From positions 1,795,768 through 1,859,767 of the forward strand of contig CACVBU010000758.1 of the NCBI GenBank assembly GCA_902728285.1: DNA of 64,000 nt, read 5' to 3'. The notes beneath the pieces were generated by a model that did not search any database, was not told the DNA's origin, and saw nothing but the letters and a program-made list of their open reading frames with translations. How positions within the stretch are numbered: the stretch's first letter is position 1; every line of letters starts with the position of its first letter. The position numbers and the translations under genes were made by a program. Positions 23,334 through 34,840 of this stretch are shown piece by piece. The stretch comes from Clytia hemisphaerica (lineage: Eukaryota; Cnidaria; Hydrozoa; Leptothecata; Clytiidae).

Positions 23334-23681
23334 ACTCTTGTCTCCCGAATAGACGTCCCCCCGCTAATTATTAAGAGAAAAAAATCCATCCCCCCGCTCT
23401 TATTAAGACTCCCCTTGCCAATTAAATTCGAATAATTCAATATTTTATTACAGTGTAGATAGACCTTAAACTTGTTGAAATTTTCCTTTTTGTTAGTATT
23501 GGTTCTTATTTTACGTTTTCATTTGTTAAAGTTTCTTTTTTTGTTGTTGAAATTGATATCAATCAAAAAAATTATGTTTTCAAATTACCCCCTTCTTATT
23601 CCACCCCCCCCTCCGCTTATTAGAATTTAGAAAGTTTTCCTACCCCCTGCTTATTCGGACCCCCCCCCGGGAGACAAGAGT
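23334..23681. mobile_element. Family M TIR element, copy 2 (inverted)
   Basis: Ends ACTCTTGTCTCCCGAATAGA and its inverse 'cgggagacaagagt'. C-rich runs replace the G runs of copy 1, so the orientation is opposite. It sits about 250 bp after the collagen A stop codon. Confidence 0.8.
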
Positions 23682-24805
23682 AAGCTTGCATTACTATATC
23701 AGTAAGATATAGAACATTGTCAAAGTTATCTTCCTAAAAATCATAAAAATCTAAAAATCACTGTAGGGGGGGGGGTCAGTGGGTTTACCAACTTCAAATC
23801 CCCGTCGGTCGATTTGCCTGACTGCCCTCCGGGTTATTTGGTTATTATGATGATTACTATAATTCTTACAAATCACTTTCCGTCAGCTGTATCATTTTTT
23901 TCTTTGGCTAAATTTTAAGCTCGAGTCCTTATGAAAATTGCCTTTATAAAAACACCCAAACATTTCAAATACCTAAATCCTAAAATTGTTTTAATCCAAC
24001 GGAAAAAATATTTGTAAAAATGTAAGAATCACCCAAAAGATGGAATGAGATAGGAACGCTATTGATTTCAATTGTTCTTTTCGAATTATTCCTGGACAGT
24101 AATCAGGATGAACTGATTCGAAAATGGTTGAAAAGAGTCAGAAAAAAAATTAAATGTTACCCCCGCGGAGAAAAATTTACGACAGGCTAAAATCGCTAGC
24201 GAAAATCTAAACGCTGCTGTAAAAGGCTTCAGACACGTACTATCATAATATAGGTATAAATTTTTGGACTAACTTATTTCCATAGACAAAATTTTTTTTC
24301 CATAGGGCTAAGGGCCCCATTTGCCAAGACACATATTTCATATAAGGACAGTGTCTACCTATTGCTACATCAAGATCAAGCTGATCATAAGCAAAAAAAT
24401 GTTTCCCTTTTCAACTTTCTGACCAATTTTGCTCCACATCCGTGTCAATCCAATGTGAAAATAATTGTGAATTAAAATTGATGATTAAGCAGACGATATC
24501 CCTCTTATTTAAAAACGTTACGTTCTTACCCATGAAATTTAAAACACTTAATCTCAAATTGGGCCATAATCTTGCGATGAATATAAATTGATTGAACTAA
24601 ACAAAAAGTTAAAAAGTTAGGTGGTCAGGCAAAATTCATTGCTCAAGTCAGATGTTAGAAATTTTCCCGTCAATAAAGCGATTCTTTGGCGTGTCGGAAG
24701 AAAAATTCTAAATCTGGTGTCAGATAAATCGAAATGAGTAGCAAACCTTAAAATTCTTCAAAACAATCTCACCAAGCAAGGTTTAATTTCTAGGTTTTCA
24801 GGTAA
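23682..24805. other. No gene recognised
   Basis: AT-rich sequence with a G run near 23765. No open frame with splice context or RNA gene is visible. Confidence 0.4.
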
Positions 24806-25102
24806 CGCCCTTCTCACAGACCCACTGGGAACCCTTCCCACTGTAAAAATTGGCCAAAATATCGTCTCCGGTGGAAAATTATTCACCAATTTTTTCCCAC
24901 TGAAAATAATCAAATACACCAATTGTCATTGTAAAATAAAATGCTATTTTCACATCCCCACTGAATTTTCTGACTTGAAAACAAAAGAATTTAAACTCCC
25001 GGGCATAAAAAATATAGGAGTATCAATACCCATTGAGTTTCAGTTCGTTAGTTTTACCCCCACTGACTGAAAAAATCCTCTGGGGGTGTGAGAAGGGAGT
25101 GT
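24806..25102 (+). mobile_element. Family A TIR element, near-complete
   Basis: It starts 'cgcccttctcacagaccc' and ends 'tgagaagggagtgt'. It shows the full internal order: 'aaaaattggccaaaatatcg', 'cacatccccactgaatttt', 'aaaacaaaagaatttaaa', 'actgagtttcagttcgtta' (approximate). It is in the opposite orientation to 10155-10454. Confidence 0.8.
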
Positions 25103-25114
25103 AAGGTATAGAAG

Positions 25115-25515
25115 GTGCGACAGGTTCCCGGTGGGAGGAGGTACTTAGGCAAAATTGGGAACGGGGACTTACCGCTGGTGAGGGTTCCTTTTCTAACTCC
25201 TGAAGATATCTGGCAGGGTCTTAAATTTACTAATTTTTAGGATGTTTATCTGACAGGGTCGACTTTTGGTAATCTTTGACAATTTGCAGGATGGAAATTA
25301 GAAAATTTCTCAATTTTGCGTCTACTTTTAGTCATTTTGGCCACTTTTCAGGGGCTAAGATGGGAAATTCTTTCGATTTTTCTTTCTGACTGGGTCTCAA
25401 TTTTACCAGATACTCATATCTGACAGAGTCCATTTTTCAAACTCCAGTGGCATCTCTTCACCAGCCGTCAAGGTCAGTGCCCCCTCCCCCCTGGGGACAG
25501 GTTCCCTTATTCGGT
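25115..25515. repeat. Family D element (CTGACAGGGTC iterons)
   Basis: G-rich left end 'ggttcccggtgggaggaggt', C-rich right end 'cccctcccccctggggaca'. Between them 'tctgacagggtc' variants recur near 25210, 25250, 25388 and 25425, each followed by an AT-rich 'ttttaccaaa'-type stretch. A fragment of the same family is at 53640-53765. Confidence 0.6.
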
Positions 25516-26971
25516 CCACAGTACCAGATTTAAAAGGTTTCCAGAAGTTAATGGGGGAAGTAAGAGCTTATGGCAAATGCTAAAGGTAGATTTCAATGCA
25601 GAAAAACTATCAAAATTATTATTGTAACTATTTTAGGATAGCTGAGAAATTTAGAATCTAAGGTAGTTAATCTTAGGTAATATCTAATTAATTTTATCCT
25701 TAATAGTACAAAAAGACTGTTCAAACACAAAGTCAGAATTATAAGTTAATTTTCCGAAAATAGACATCCTAGTCATCCCCCTTCTTCTTCAATAATTATT
25801 TCATCCGAGCACGCGATATCTCAATAAAAAAACTATAAAATATTTATTGTTTCACTTGATTAAGGAGATGAAAGTTTTATGACCAACTTGTTGTGTTTCC
25901 TTAATGGAAACTCATTAGTGTTAGTGCAGGTGTATTATATAATCGGATATTGGCATTTCTTCTAAACTAATAACCGGTCAGATCAGCTCATTAGACGTTC
26001 TATTGTTCACTTCATAATTCATTTTAATTACCTGTCGCCCCTCTCAGCTTCATTTTCTTACTTTCCAATGTATAATTTATGCTAATTACTCCTCGGTGTA
26101 ATTTATGCTAAATGTGTCTTCCAATTGTTTTCGTAAGGGAAGGGGTTTGCTTTCAATAGAAATCTCTGGGTAAAGCCTTTCTAATTTTTAAGCTACCTGA
26201 TTTTGAGGCATGTTATGTTTTGGTTGGTAATTTATTCCATGATTCTTTGAAAATGATTAATTGTTTTAGTTCAAATGAATGAAAAAAGCTATTTGCAATA
26301 TTCAAGTTATAAAAATACATCTTGTAGCCAAAACACTGCTTCCCTCAAACACTAAATCTTCCTTAGAATAATTTTTGAAGTCTTTCTTTCCTAAATTCAA
26401 ATTTAAAGGATATCATCTAACACGTATCTCCTACTCTTTGCTTGCACAACATTTTAAACAATAGAGCGCCTCGTGCACAAAGTTTGAGAAATTCGTTTGC
26501 TTATTTTGCCTTTTCAGCATAGAAAAGCGCGCCTCGTTATTATATCATAAAGATTATCTTTAATACTGAGCTGTAGAGTCACCTAAAAATGTATTCTGAA
26601 AGCGGCATATATATTCTCAATACAATTTATATAAGATCCCACCTTGGGAGGTAGGGAGTATTGAATACAAAAACTGTGTAAACCAGACCTCTAAAACCTA
26701 AACCTCACTCAGAGAGGCTAAGTGACACTTTCTAACATTTTTATTTTACTTAAACAGGTATAAATCGGGACCTTTATTGACTTTTATTGTTTTGTAGAAA
26801 TCATTTTAAGGTCTACATAACGCCTGCACTTTTTGTCTTTACACACGATCAGTTTCAAGACTTTTGAAAATATTTTTTAAGTCAAAAACTTAACTGAAAA
26901 TCATTGAGGGGGGAGCATGGCCTTGTTTGGTTAAGTTAAGAATCAACTTGGATATGATCCAAAAGATTTTT
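25516..26971. other. No gene recognised
   Basis: AT-rich sequence with 'aatttatgctaat' repeats near 26070-26115. No open frame of interest. Confidence 0.4.
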
Positions 26972-29350
26972 GCGGAACGACCGTTTTGAGGGCGCGAAGC
27001 GCCCGAAAGGGAGTGTAGCATCCTTTCTCTAGATCTGGGCGTGTGGCGTAAAAAATTTGTATATGCACGAAATTTTCAAAAAAAATCGTCCGGTGACATA
27101 TCGACTTTGCTTCGTGTTGGATGGGATCAATTTTCTGTAGCACTATTAAAAGTATCTGTTTTGTAAAAATATTTATTGCAATAGAATATGATTGATATCA
27201 AAAGTATTATAAAGTAAGACTTTTGATTAAAATTGCAACTTTTGTACAATTAATAGTAAGAGTGTCAAAGCTTTATCTCCTTTGCTTTTTTCCCGCTTGT
27301 TCCAGATGTCTGGGCCCAGCAGGGCCCAGTCATTTTTTCTGCGTTTCATTTTCAAAACAACAAAGATGGCCCTGAAAACCAACGAATCTCTTCGGTTTTT
27401 GAGGTGCATGCATTAACCTTTGGATTGATTATGGCCCATTGAAAGGTAAATCTTCAGTTTTTTTCACCTTTATAGTTTCAACTACCTTTGGAATGTTACA
27501 TTAGTACTTTTTCTTTGTGTTGACTTTTTTGTATTAAATTGGATTTCATCTCATCATAAAACAAAATGTTTTTTTCTCGGCCATGTGTTTCATGGATATC
27601 ATATGGCCATCTTTCCACAGGCTTATTTTTTATTTCGTGTGTTTATTCAATTTTACTCTAACTATAATTATTTTCATCTCTTTTCTCTGTCTTCAGGGTT
27701 CAGGTGAAGGAGCTTGATTGATGTAATGGGTGACTTTTAACTACCGATCGGCCGACTGGCTGAATCAGCAGTGTTTCAGAGTTTTGGTGGGTGAACGTGC
27801 ACAACAAAGAAGCAGCATAAAGCCAAAATATACATAGCATTATGACTGTATAAACAGATTGTGATTGATGGAGAATAATAAAAATGGTCCTGACCTGCTG
27901 AATATAAATTGTGCCAATTCCATCATGTTATTCCGTGCAATGTTTACGAGACAAAAGAGAAGACTGTACTGGAAAGCAGAATCAAAATGATAATTACTAG
28001 TTGCTATTTTCGTCATTGAAGATTTCTTCAATATTTATTCGATAATGAATGGAATCATTTTGATTTGCCTTGATTGATTGTTGATTCCATTATCGCTTGC
28101 TGACTCTTGAGAGATTTTTGTTTAACATTGGAGCTTGATCATCATCAATTAGAATAATGCCGATTTATATTTGTACGATACAGTAAAGTGATAACAAAAG
28201 CATGATTGATGACTTTAGCCCAAAAGACAACTTAAATGATAAAAGTACCGATATGTTACTTTTCTTTTGATGCTAGCTCGAATATATTTTCAAACAAGAT
28301 ATCTTTTACAAAAAAGTGTTTTTTACTGGCAAATCAACTTATATTTTCATAACTCTTTGACTTGTTGGGATTGGGTTGTGCTTCATTGTCTAATCGCACG
28401 ATGAGTTATTTTTTCTTATTTGGCACCCCTTCATAGAGAGGAATTAATCGTTGTAGATAACGCTTATTATTACCGCCTAATAATAGTAAAGGCATTACTT
28501 TAATATACTTATATGAATTATAGAAGTTTTTGAATTTTATTCTGCAAGGCAAGGTTCTTGAAAAAATTAGTTTGGACTGGTTTGGATTGATTTTATAAAT
28601 GAAATATTGGGAACATCTTTTTGCCGAACACACAATATCGCAAAAATAGACTCACAAAATAACAAAATTTCATCACTCAAAAAATGTCACTAGTCTTGAT
28701 AAGTTACTGGAAATTATTGCTAGGCTGCTGATTCCTTTTCGGAAAATTGATACTACATTTGAAGTGAATGATATCATAAAGAGGTAGCACATTTTAAGAG
28801 ATTGTTATACTAGGTTCTAATGGCTGAAAAGCTCAAGAACTTCTTTCAAACTACGCACTATTTTCTTTTAAAATTTTGAAGTAAATGTATAATATAATTT
28901 TTGAATTGTTGATAAATTTGTCTTTGTAAAAGTTTTATAGAGAGCTAAGTAATTGTTTCAAAAACTCACAAAAAGGTGGGATAAAAGTCTTTTAATTTGT
29001 TCAGATAAACTACCAGCCTAAAGCCTAATGTAATATCTTTGTTGTTGGTCATTCAGCCATTGCACAAGAAACATGTGTGTTCTTTTTTGTCACTTGCACT
29101 CTTTTTTATAAGAACCAGTAAATATTTTTAAAAGTTTGGCTGTCCTTTTTTGCACTTTGAGCCTGAAATTGTTTTTGAATTGCTCAAAACCCAACGTATT
29201 TAATTTTTGAGCCTCGTATTGTTCTTATAAAATTCTTATAAAAAAGAAAGAGTTGAGTTGGAAAACATTATCAATAAAAGTTTGACTTATAAAAATAATT
29301 TGTTAGTGTCGAAATTTCTTCGCTTTGCGAAAACGGAACGGTCGTTCCGC
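26972..29350. mobile_element. Possible 2.4-kb DNA transposon relic bounded by 14-bp inverted repeats
   Basis: GCGGAACGACCGTT at 26972-26985 is repeated exactly inverted at 29337-29350. Just inside both ends the sequence is again loosely inverted ('gggcgcgaagcgccc' versus 'ttcgctttgcgaaaa'). No transposase frame survives; open frames inside are 60-75 codons and unrecognised. A family K copy (29094-29254) lies inside. The pairing could also be two separate copies of a repeat end. Confidence 0.4.
29094..29254. mobile_element. Family K TIR element, short copy
   Basis: 'gcactcttttttataagaac' on the left and 'cttataaaaaagaaagagt' on the right are inverted. 'gagcctgaaattgtt' units occur inside. See 33710-34087 for the full form. 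Confidence 0.6.
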
Positions 29351-29625
29351 AACCCCTTTTATGTTGATTTTTGCATATTTCGCTTCACTTTTGTAAGGAA
29401 GAAGGAAAGTTGTAATATTTTGCTGACCGAATAAGATTTCATTTCCCTTTAAATGAAAAATGTTCCAAATAGAAACAAAGTTGCAAACTTCATTCAATGA
29501 TAGAGCAAAAACATTCGCCTTCGCAAGGAAGTCCGGATACTAAAAAAGCTATAGAAAATTAATTAATACCACTGTCAATCATATGACATAAACAAAACTA
29601 CATAATTATCTAGAACTAATAATCT

Positions 29626-29681
29626 ATTGTTTAATGGTTTTATGACCGGATGCTTAATGACTTTCAGAAAAGTATAAAAGG
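29626..29681 (+). promoter_or_regulatory. Collagen B core promoter
   Basis: TATAAAAGG at 29673-29681, 99 bp upstream of the ATG; ATTGTT at 29626-29631. The predicted transcription start near 29703 lies downstream of an in-frame ATG at 29688, so that ATG is not used. Confidence 0.75.
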
Positions 29682-29771
29682 AGCAGTTTGGAAGTGGAAC
29701 ATCACAAATTCAAAAGCTCACATCGAGACATATTCACTACTAGGATAGTCTCAAAAATTGAATCAACAACA

Positions 29772-31813
29772 ATGGCACGTTTCGCCTTACTCGTATTAGC
29801 TACATTATGCTTTATCCACGCTTCATATGGTTGGGATGTAAGTGTCTTAATATATTTTTCGACTTATCGGTTGTATTATTTCTTCAAAGAACTGAATTAA
29901 GTTGAATTTTAGCTCATTTTGTTTATCATGAAAAAGTAATTAAGAACGGTTTTAAACTAAATTTAAACTGAGTCCTTTTCAAGTGTATTTTGATTTTATT
30001 AATAATCCTGACTTTGTTCTTTTCTCCAGTTCGTCCAACAATACAGAAATTGTGATCACTGCCGTGGCCCCAAGGGAGACCGTGGAGCCACAGGAGCTGA
30101 CGGTAACAAAGGAGCAACAGGACACCAAGGACCCCGAGGACCAAAAGGATCAACTGGATCACAAGGAAACAAAGGAGCACAAGGAGACAAAGGAGCACAA
30201 GGAGATGCTGGAGCTCGTGGCGAGAGAGGAGAGCCAGGAGAGCCAGGAGAACAAGGACCAGTTGGACCAAAAGGACCAACAGGAAACAGAGGACCTGCCG
30301 GAGACTCCATCCCAGGAGACAAAGGACCAAAAGGACCAACTGGAGATAAAGGTGCTACAGGCCCACAAGGACCCAAAGGAGACAAAGGAGATGCCGGCTC
30401 TGATGGTAAAGACGGTAAAGACGGCAAAGATGGTGCTGATGGTCCAAGAGGATTCAAAGGAGCCAATGGCGAAGATGGTGCTGACGGCAAAAACGGTGCT
30501 GATGGTAAAGATGGTGCCAAAGGAGCCACAGGACCCAAAGGACGCGACGGTATGAAAGGAGCCAACGGCAAAGATGGTGCTGATGGTGCTGACGGTGCTC
30601 AAGGACCAAAAGGACAAAACGGTGCTAATGGACAAGATGGTGCTGATGGTGCTAACGGTGCTAATGGTGAAGATGGTGCCAAAGGAGATACTGGAGATCA
30701 AGGACCACAAGGGGATGCTGGAAATGATGGTGTTCCAGGAGGTGCCGGACCACGAGGACCACAAGGAGACAAAGGAGACAAAGGAGCTGATGGACCAGCT
30801 GGAAGAGATGGAGCTAATGGCGCTAAAGGAGCTGATGGTGCTAATGGACAAGACGGTGAAGATGGTGAAGACGGTGCTCCTGGTGCCCCTGGTGCCCCAG
30901 GACCAGCTGGACCAAAAGGACCCAAAGGAGATGATGGCAGGAAAGGAGACAACGGCAAAGATGGTGAAGATGGCAAAGATGGAACTGATGGTGCCAAAGG
31001 TGGTCCAGGACGAAAAGGACCAGACGGTGACAAAGGACCAAAAGGAGACAAAGGACCAAATGGTTCTGATGGTAAAGATGGAGCTGACGGCACAGATGGT
31101 AAAGATGATATCTTTGTCCGAAACTACGTTCAATATATCTTCGATGAAAAGAAAACAACAGCTTCCAGCTTCCCAGAACTTATTGCTGTAAGTATATTTT
31201 CTCCATTAAAACTTCTAAAATTAATAACCTTGAAAATCGTTTCCAGTAATTAGCATACATTATCATATCTCGTCTCATGCTGAACTGATTTATTCGTCAA
31301 AAGTGCATTCGAAGGAAGTGAGATCAATTGGCATAATTAGATGAACTCTACTTATTTCTGTGAAGATAGCTTTTGTGCGAAAAAGATAACCTATACATAC
31401 ATTTCTGTTTCAAATCGACAAATATATGATTATTTTTCTCTTCTTCTCAACAGTCATGCAGCCTCATCAAGAAATCTGCTCAATCTGGAATCCGTGTCAG
31501 TTTCAATGCCGAAGCTCGTCTCGATTGCCCAGTCCACGAATACTGTTGTGTCCAATACGTGATCAAGGTCGACCACAAACAATGTGCTTCCATTCCAGTT
31601 GCAAGATCAATCATCGGTTACGGATACCCCAAGACTCTCTTCAGTGACGATATCACCGTTGAAGGAACATGCCAAGGATTTGGAAAAGGATCTCGCAACA
31701 TCGAGGTTCATGCCCAAAAATGCTGCAAGAAACCAGGTGACTGCAAAGTCCTCCCAAAGAACCTTTACACTGGTTCCCTTGATGCTTCTCGTGTCTTCGT
31801 TACCGAAGTCTAA
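29772..31813 (+). CDS. Collagen B: secreted short-chain collagen, 527 residues, 3 exons
   Basis: Exons 29772-29837, 30030-31187 and 31454-31813, all phase 0. Signal peptide MARFALLVLATLCFIHASYG. An N-terminal segment with Cys30 and Cys33 (NCDHC) precedes 27 Gly-X-Y triplets (35-115), the two-residue insert Ile-Pro, and exactly 88 triplets (118-381). The link 382-408 (starts DIFVRNYVQYIF) lacks the Cys pair that A and C have at this junction. The 119-residue C-terminal domain is cysteine-rich (nine Cys) and ends with SRVFVTEV, aligning with the ends of A and C. Many triplets are GAD, GKD, GAN, so the helix is acidic and hydrophilic. It is spaced 8.8 kb from collagen A and probably shares its regulation. 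Role in a heterotrimer with A and C is inference. Confidence 0.93.
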
Positions 31814-32042
31814 GGATCTCAACCATCTGACAGCGCTGGTAAACATCAACATGATTGAAATTTCCAGCGCTAACAAACAGAAAAAGGACAACCAAATATT
31901 TTTTAACCAACTTTTTAAAAAAAGCCCAACTTTTTAATATTGTAAACATACATCAAATTTTTAACTTTTCCGTTTTTTTATTGCTGATTTTTAGTTTATA
32001 CCAGTTAAATTTTAATTTTTTACAAACGTTTTTGTTGTTTTT

Positions 32043-32048
32043 AATAAA
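32043..32048 (+). terminator. Collagen B polyadenylation signal AATAAA
   Basis: AATAAA 230 bp after the stop codon, within T-rich 3' UTR sequence. It gives a plausible transcript end near 32065. Confidence 0.6.
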
Positions 32049-32064
32049 TGCAGAATGAAAAATA

Positions 32065-32845
32065 GATAAACAGATTCAGTTATTGTTCACACTACTCCAA
32101 ATAAAATCAAATATTTTTCGAAACTTCCTCTTGATACCTAAAGTCTGTCAAAATTTGAAATCTATGATATGATGATTTTGAGATTATAGAATTTGAAAAT
32201 ATATAAAACCTCATTTAATGCGTCTTTAATTGTAAAATTTGGTATAGATATTGATATAAGATTTTATCAAAAGTCAAAAAGTTTCAGAGTGCTAAAACAC
32301 TCTTAACAAAAGAACATTAGCAAACAGCAAAGAAAATTTTTTGAAATATTTTACCCAAAAACAATATTCACCATTTTTACACCCTTGCAATAGACTTTTT
32401 CTTATTACGACCCTTGTAGTGCACTTTGGGAAGCCTGAAAGACGTAACCTTAGAGACCGCACCTACATAAGTGACTTTACTTCAGTGACCCCCCCCTGGG
32501 TACCTTCTCTTTGGGATATGCTTTGCTGAAATAAAGCAGGCTTGGAAGAAACTTTTTCTATTATAAGGCTCTAAGGATAATTTACAGAGGGTTTCTGCAA
32601 TATCACTTATTAAATTTCAAAGAATTATCTTGAAGGGCCGACTTTTATGGTTGCTTTTGCTAATTCTTAACATAGATTCCACATCTATAGCAGGGTGCAT
32701 ATTTCGTCTATCACATCTATCAGAACCAAAGTTCCGCACAACAAAGATCAAAAGCTTGTCAATTAGGATCCCAATTATGTCTCTCAGGATTTATATCTAA
32801 CCACCTCTATAATTCGTATTTTTCTGTAATTTTAATAATTTTAAC
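32065..32845. other. No gene; family F fragment at 32370-32515
   Basis: The fragment carries 'acacccttgcaatagac', 'cccttgtagtgcactttg' and C-rich 'gacccccccctggg', matching family F at 6960-7345. The rest is AT-rich. Confidence 0.45.
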
Positions 32846-32882
32846 TAAAATGTCGGTCCCCTCAGCTGGGGAGTGGTATAAA

Positions 32883-33192
32883 TTACCCCGGAGGAGGGGG
32901 TACTACCCTTGCCAACTAACAGGGGTGCTCTGCTGAGGTTCGAAAAATGGACTCTACGTGGGACTCGTTTTTTCAAAAACTTTGCCGAAATTTGCAAAAA
33001 AAGTGACCCTGAATGGGACTGAAATTCTAAAATGTTCTAAAATGTTCTACTTTTTTCTTCATATTTTCCAAAAAAGGCACTCTACGAGGGACTGATTTAT
33101 CTATTTTGGTGTTTTTGTGACCCTACCTGGGCCTGGTGGAGGTTAAAAAAGGTAACCTGACCAGGTACCTTTACCCTAGTACCCCCGGGTAA
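32883..33192 (+). mobile_element. Family C TIR element (TGGGACT iterons), copy 1
   Basis: Ends 'ttaccccggaggagggggta' and 'tacccccgggtaa' are inverted. Inside, 'ctacgtgggactcg', 'ctgaatgggactgaa', 'ctacgagggactga' and 'ctacctgggcctgg' recur. Copies: 58647-59583 (interrupted) and 61027-61331 (inverted). Similarity to the latter extends outward to 32845, so the mobile unit may be slightly longer. Confidence 0.75.
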
Positions 33193-33530
33193 AATACTCT
33201 TTGTCTCTCTAATTCAAATAAAATTATCCTCCCTTGAACATGAAACAAGAAAGCCTAAGCGGCTTAAAGGCCCAGCAGTGTTGGTAGTGTCAACATATTT
33301 TCCGTGACAGGGTCGCCATACAACTTAATTTACAGGATTGATTTTTTTCGATATGTAGAGCAGGTCGAGTCGGGCGAGCAATAAAGAATTAATTTTTCTG
33401 AAATAAGTATCTCCATATGATTATAAAGATTTGACCATATCAATTGGAGGTATTAATTGTTTGTGGTTTTTATTTTCTTACGCATGCGCACAATAGTAAT
33501 TCAGATAATTCAATTTCTAGCCTGATAATA

Positions 33531-33697
33531 CACCTTTTCGACCGTAGCCGCCAATTGTCGCGTGGGAATTTTTTACCACCCTAAAACCGTCCCAGTCTTT
33601 TTTTCGATACAATTAACAATAGAAAAAAATGACTGGGACGGTTTTAGGGTGGTAAAAAATGCCCGCGCGGCAATTGGCGGCTACGTTCGAAAAGGTG
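33531..33697. mobile_element. Fold-back MITE with ~70-bp arms
   Basis: Arms CACCTTTTCGACCGTAGCCG.. and the near-inverse from 33631 to 33697 ('cggctacgttcgaaaaggtg'). A 25-30 bp loop separates them. TA flanks both ends (33529-33530, 33698-33699). The whole element would form one long hairpin. Confidence 0.8.
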
Positions 33698-33709
33698 TAT
33701 TGTGCGCAT

Positions 33710-34087
33710 ACACGTTTTTTTTTTATTAGAACACCTAAAATTTGGCTGAGCCTGGATGTGCTTATTTTTTTAGCAATTTTCAGCCTAAAATGTTCTTAAA
33801 TGCGTTCTTAATTTTCCAGACTCCTCTAAATCGACAATATCATGCAAAATAAAGAGCACTTAAAATTGGTAAAATTTGGACAATATTTGACTCTCGATTT
33901 TAGAAAATCCATCTCTAAAATCATACCCTAAGTTCAGTTAAAACTGCTTGAAAAGAGGAAAAAATTGTAGTTTCTTGTCATTTTTTTCCAAACTGAGGCT
34001 GGGCATGTTCTTACGATGTTCTTAATTTTTCAACAAATTTCAGCCTCAATGTTCTTATAAACTAGGTTCTAATAAAAAAAAACGTGT
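33710..34087. mobile_element. Family K TIR element, complete copy
   Basis: ACACGTTTTTTTTTTATTAG at 33710 and its inverse ending 'aaaaaaaaacgtgt' at 34087. The interior repeats 'ttcttaatttttca', 'tgttctta' and 'gaggctgg'. Other copies: 11466-11575, 29094-29254, 55651-55920, 58266-58517, 60214-60569, and fragments at 58565-58640 and 62750-62945. No coding sequence. Confidence 0.75.
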
Positions 34088-34314
34088 AGGCCCCGAGAAA
34101 GTCAAATCTTTTCGACCAATTGTGTTTTAGAGAGAGACAGTCAACTGTATTTCCAACCTATAAGACCTACAAGATGATTACAATTATTCAAAATATTAAA
34201 AGTTCCACAATGTAGGTTTTGGGACATAATAACAGAACCCCAGCAGAACGTTAATCTGCATAGGGGGAAAATTCCTCCTTCACGAGAAGACGTAGCGAAA
34301 TGATGGATAGACAT

Positions 34315-34353
34315 TTAATCAAAAATATATTTTTGAAATATATTTTTGATTAA
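34315..34353. repeat. Perfect 18-bp AT-rich hairpin
   Basis: TTAATCAAAAATATATTT and its exact inverse are separated by three bases. It lies about 100 bp upstream of the collagen relic and outside recognised elements. Confidence 0.7.
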
Positions 34354-34454
34354 AGAAGCTCTAATCCTGGTTGGTTTTATCGAGCACTCTTTAAACATGA
34401 TTTCACCTCATTTGATTGATGGATATACATTTATAAAGTTCTTCTTTTTCAACA

Positions 34455-34535
34455 ACAGCCGGGACACTGAGACAGGGCTAAAGATGGTTGAGATGGTGCT
34501 GATGGTGTAAAAGATGTCAAGGACCAAAAGGACGA
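34455..34535 (+). pseudogene. Collagen Gly-X-Y exon relic
   Basis: After an acceptor-like 'cttctttttcaacaacag', 80 bp match the codon pattern of the neighbouring collagen exons: 'aaagatggttgagatggtgc', 'gatggtgctgatggtg', 'ggaccaaaaggacga'. Frameshifts and in-frame stops prevent translation as Gly-X-Y. No signal peptide, TATA box or C-terminal domain remains. It lies between collagens B and C, so it is probably a decayed fourth tandem copy or a fragment from unequal exchange. Confidence 0.7.
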
Positions 34536-34840
34536 AAGTAACTCTGATCTAGTTTAAGTGTACAGCCGAAGTAAAACGGGATTCAAAAACTAATTTTACA
34601 AACTTTTTACAATTTAATTTTACAAAGTATCAGCCCTGCCAGATAATCGGTTTTTATGGCTTTCCTTTTCAGAAAATCGAAAACTCATCAAGAGGACATT
34701 TCAACCTTTGCAAAAGGAAGTTTTAAATGGTTTGTTTTTGAACTCTTTTTTCATATATGAACTTTGATATGAACTTTGATCTAACAAGCATCTTTTATCA
34801 CACCACCAGTGCTAGGAAAATCTTCACATATTCTCTTATA

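Noticed and set aside
29688..29771. Upstream in-frame ATG for collagen B
   Set aside because: It lies only 15 bp after the TATA box start, upstream of the expected transcription start, and would put 28 polar residues before the signal peptide.
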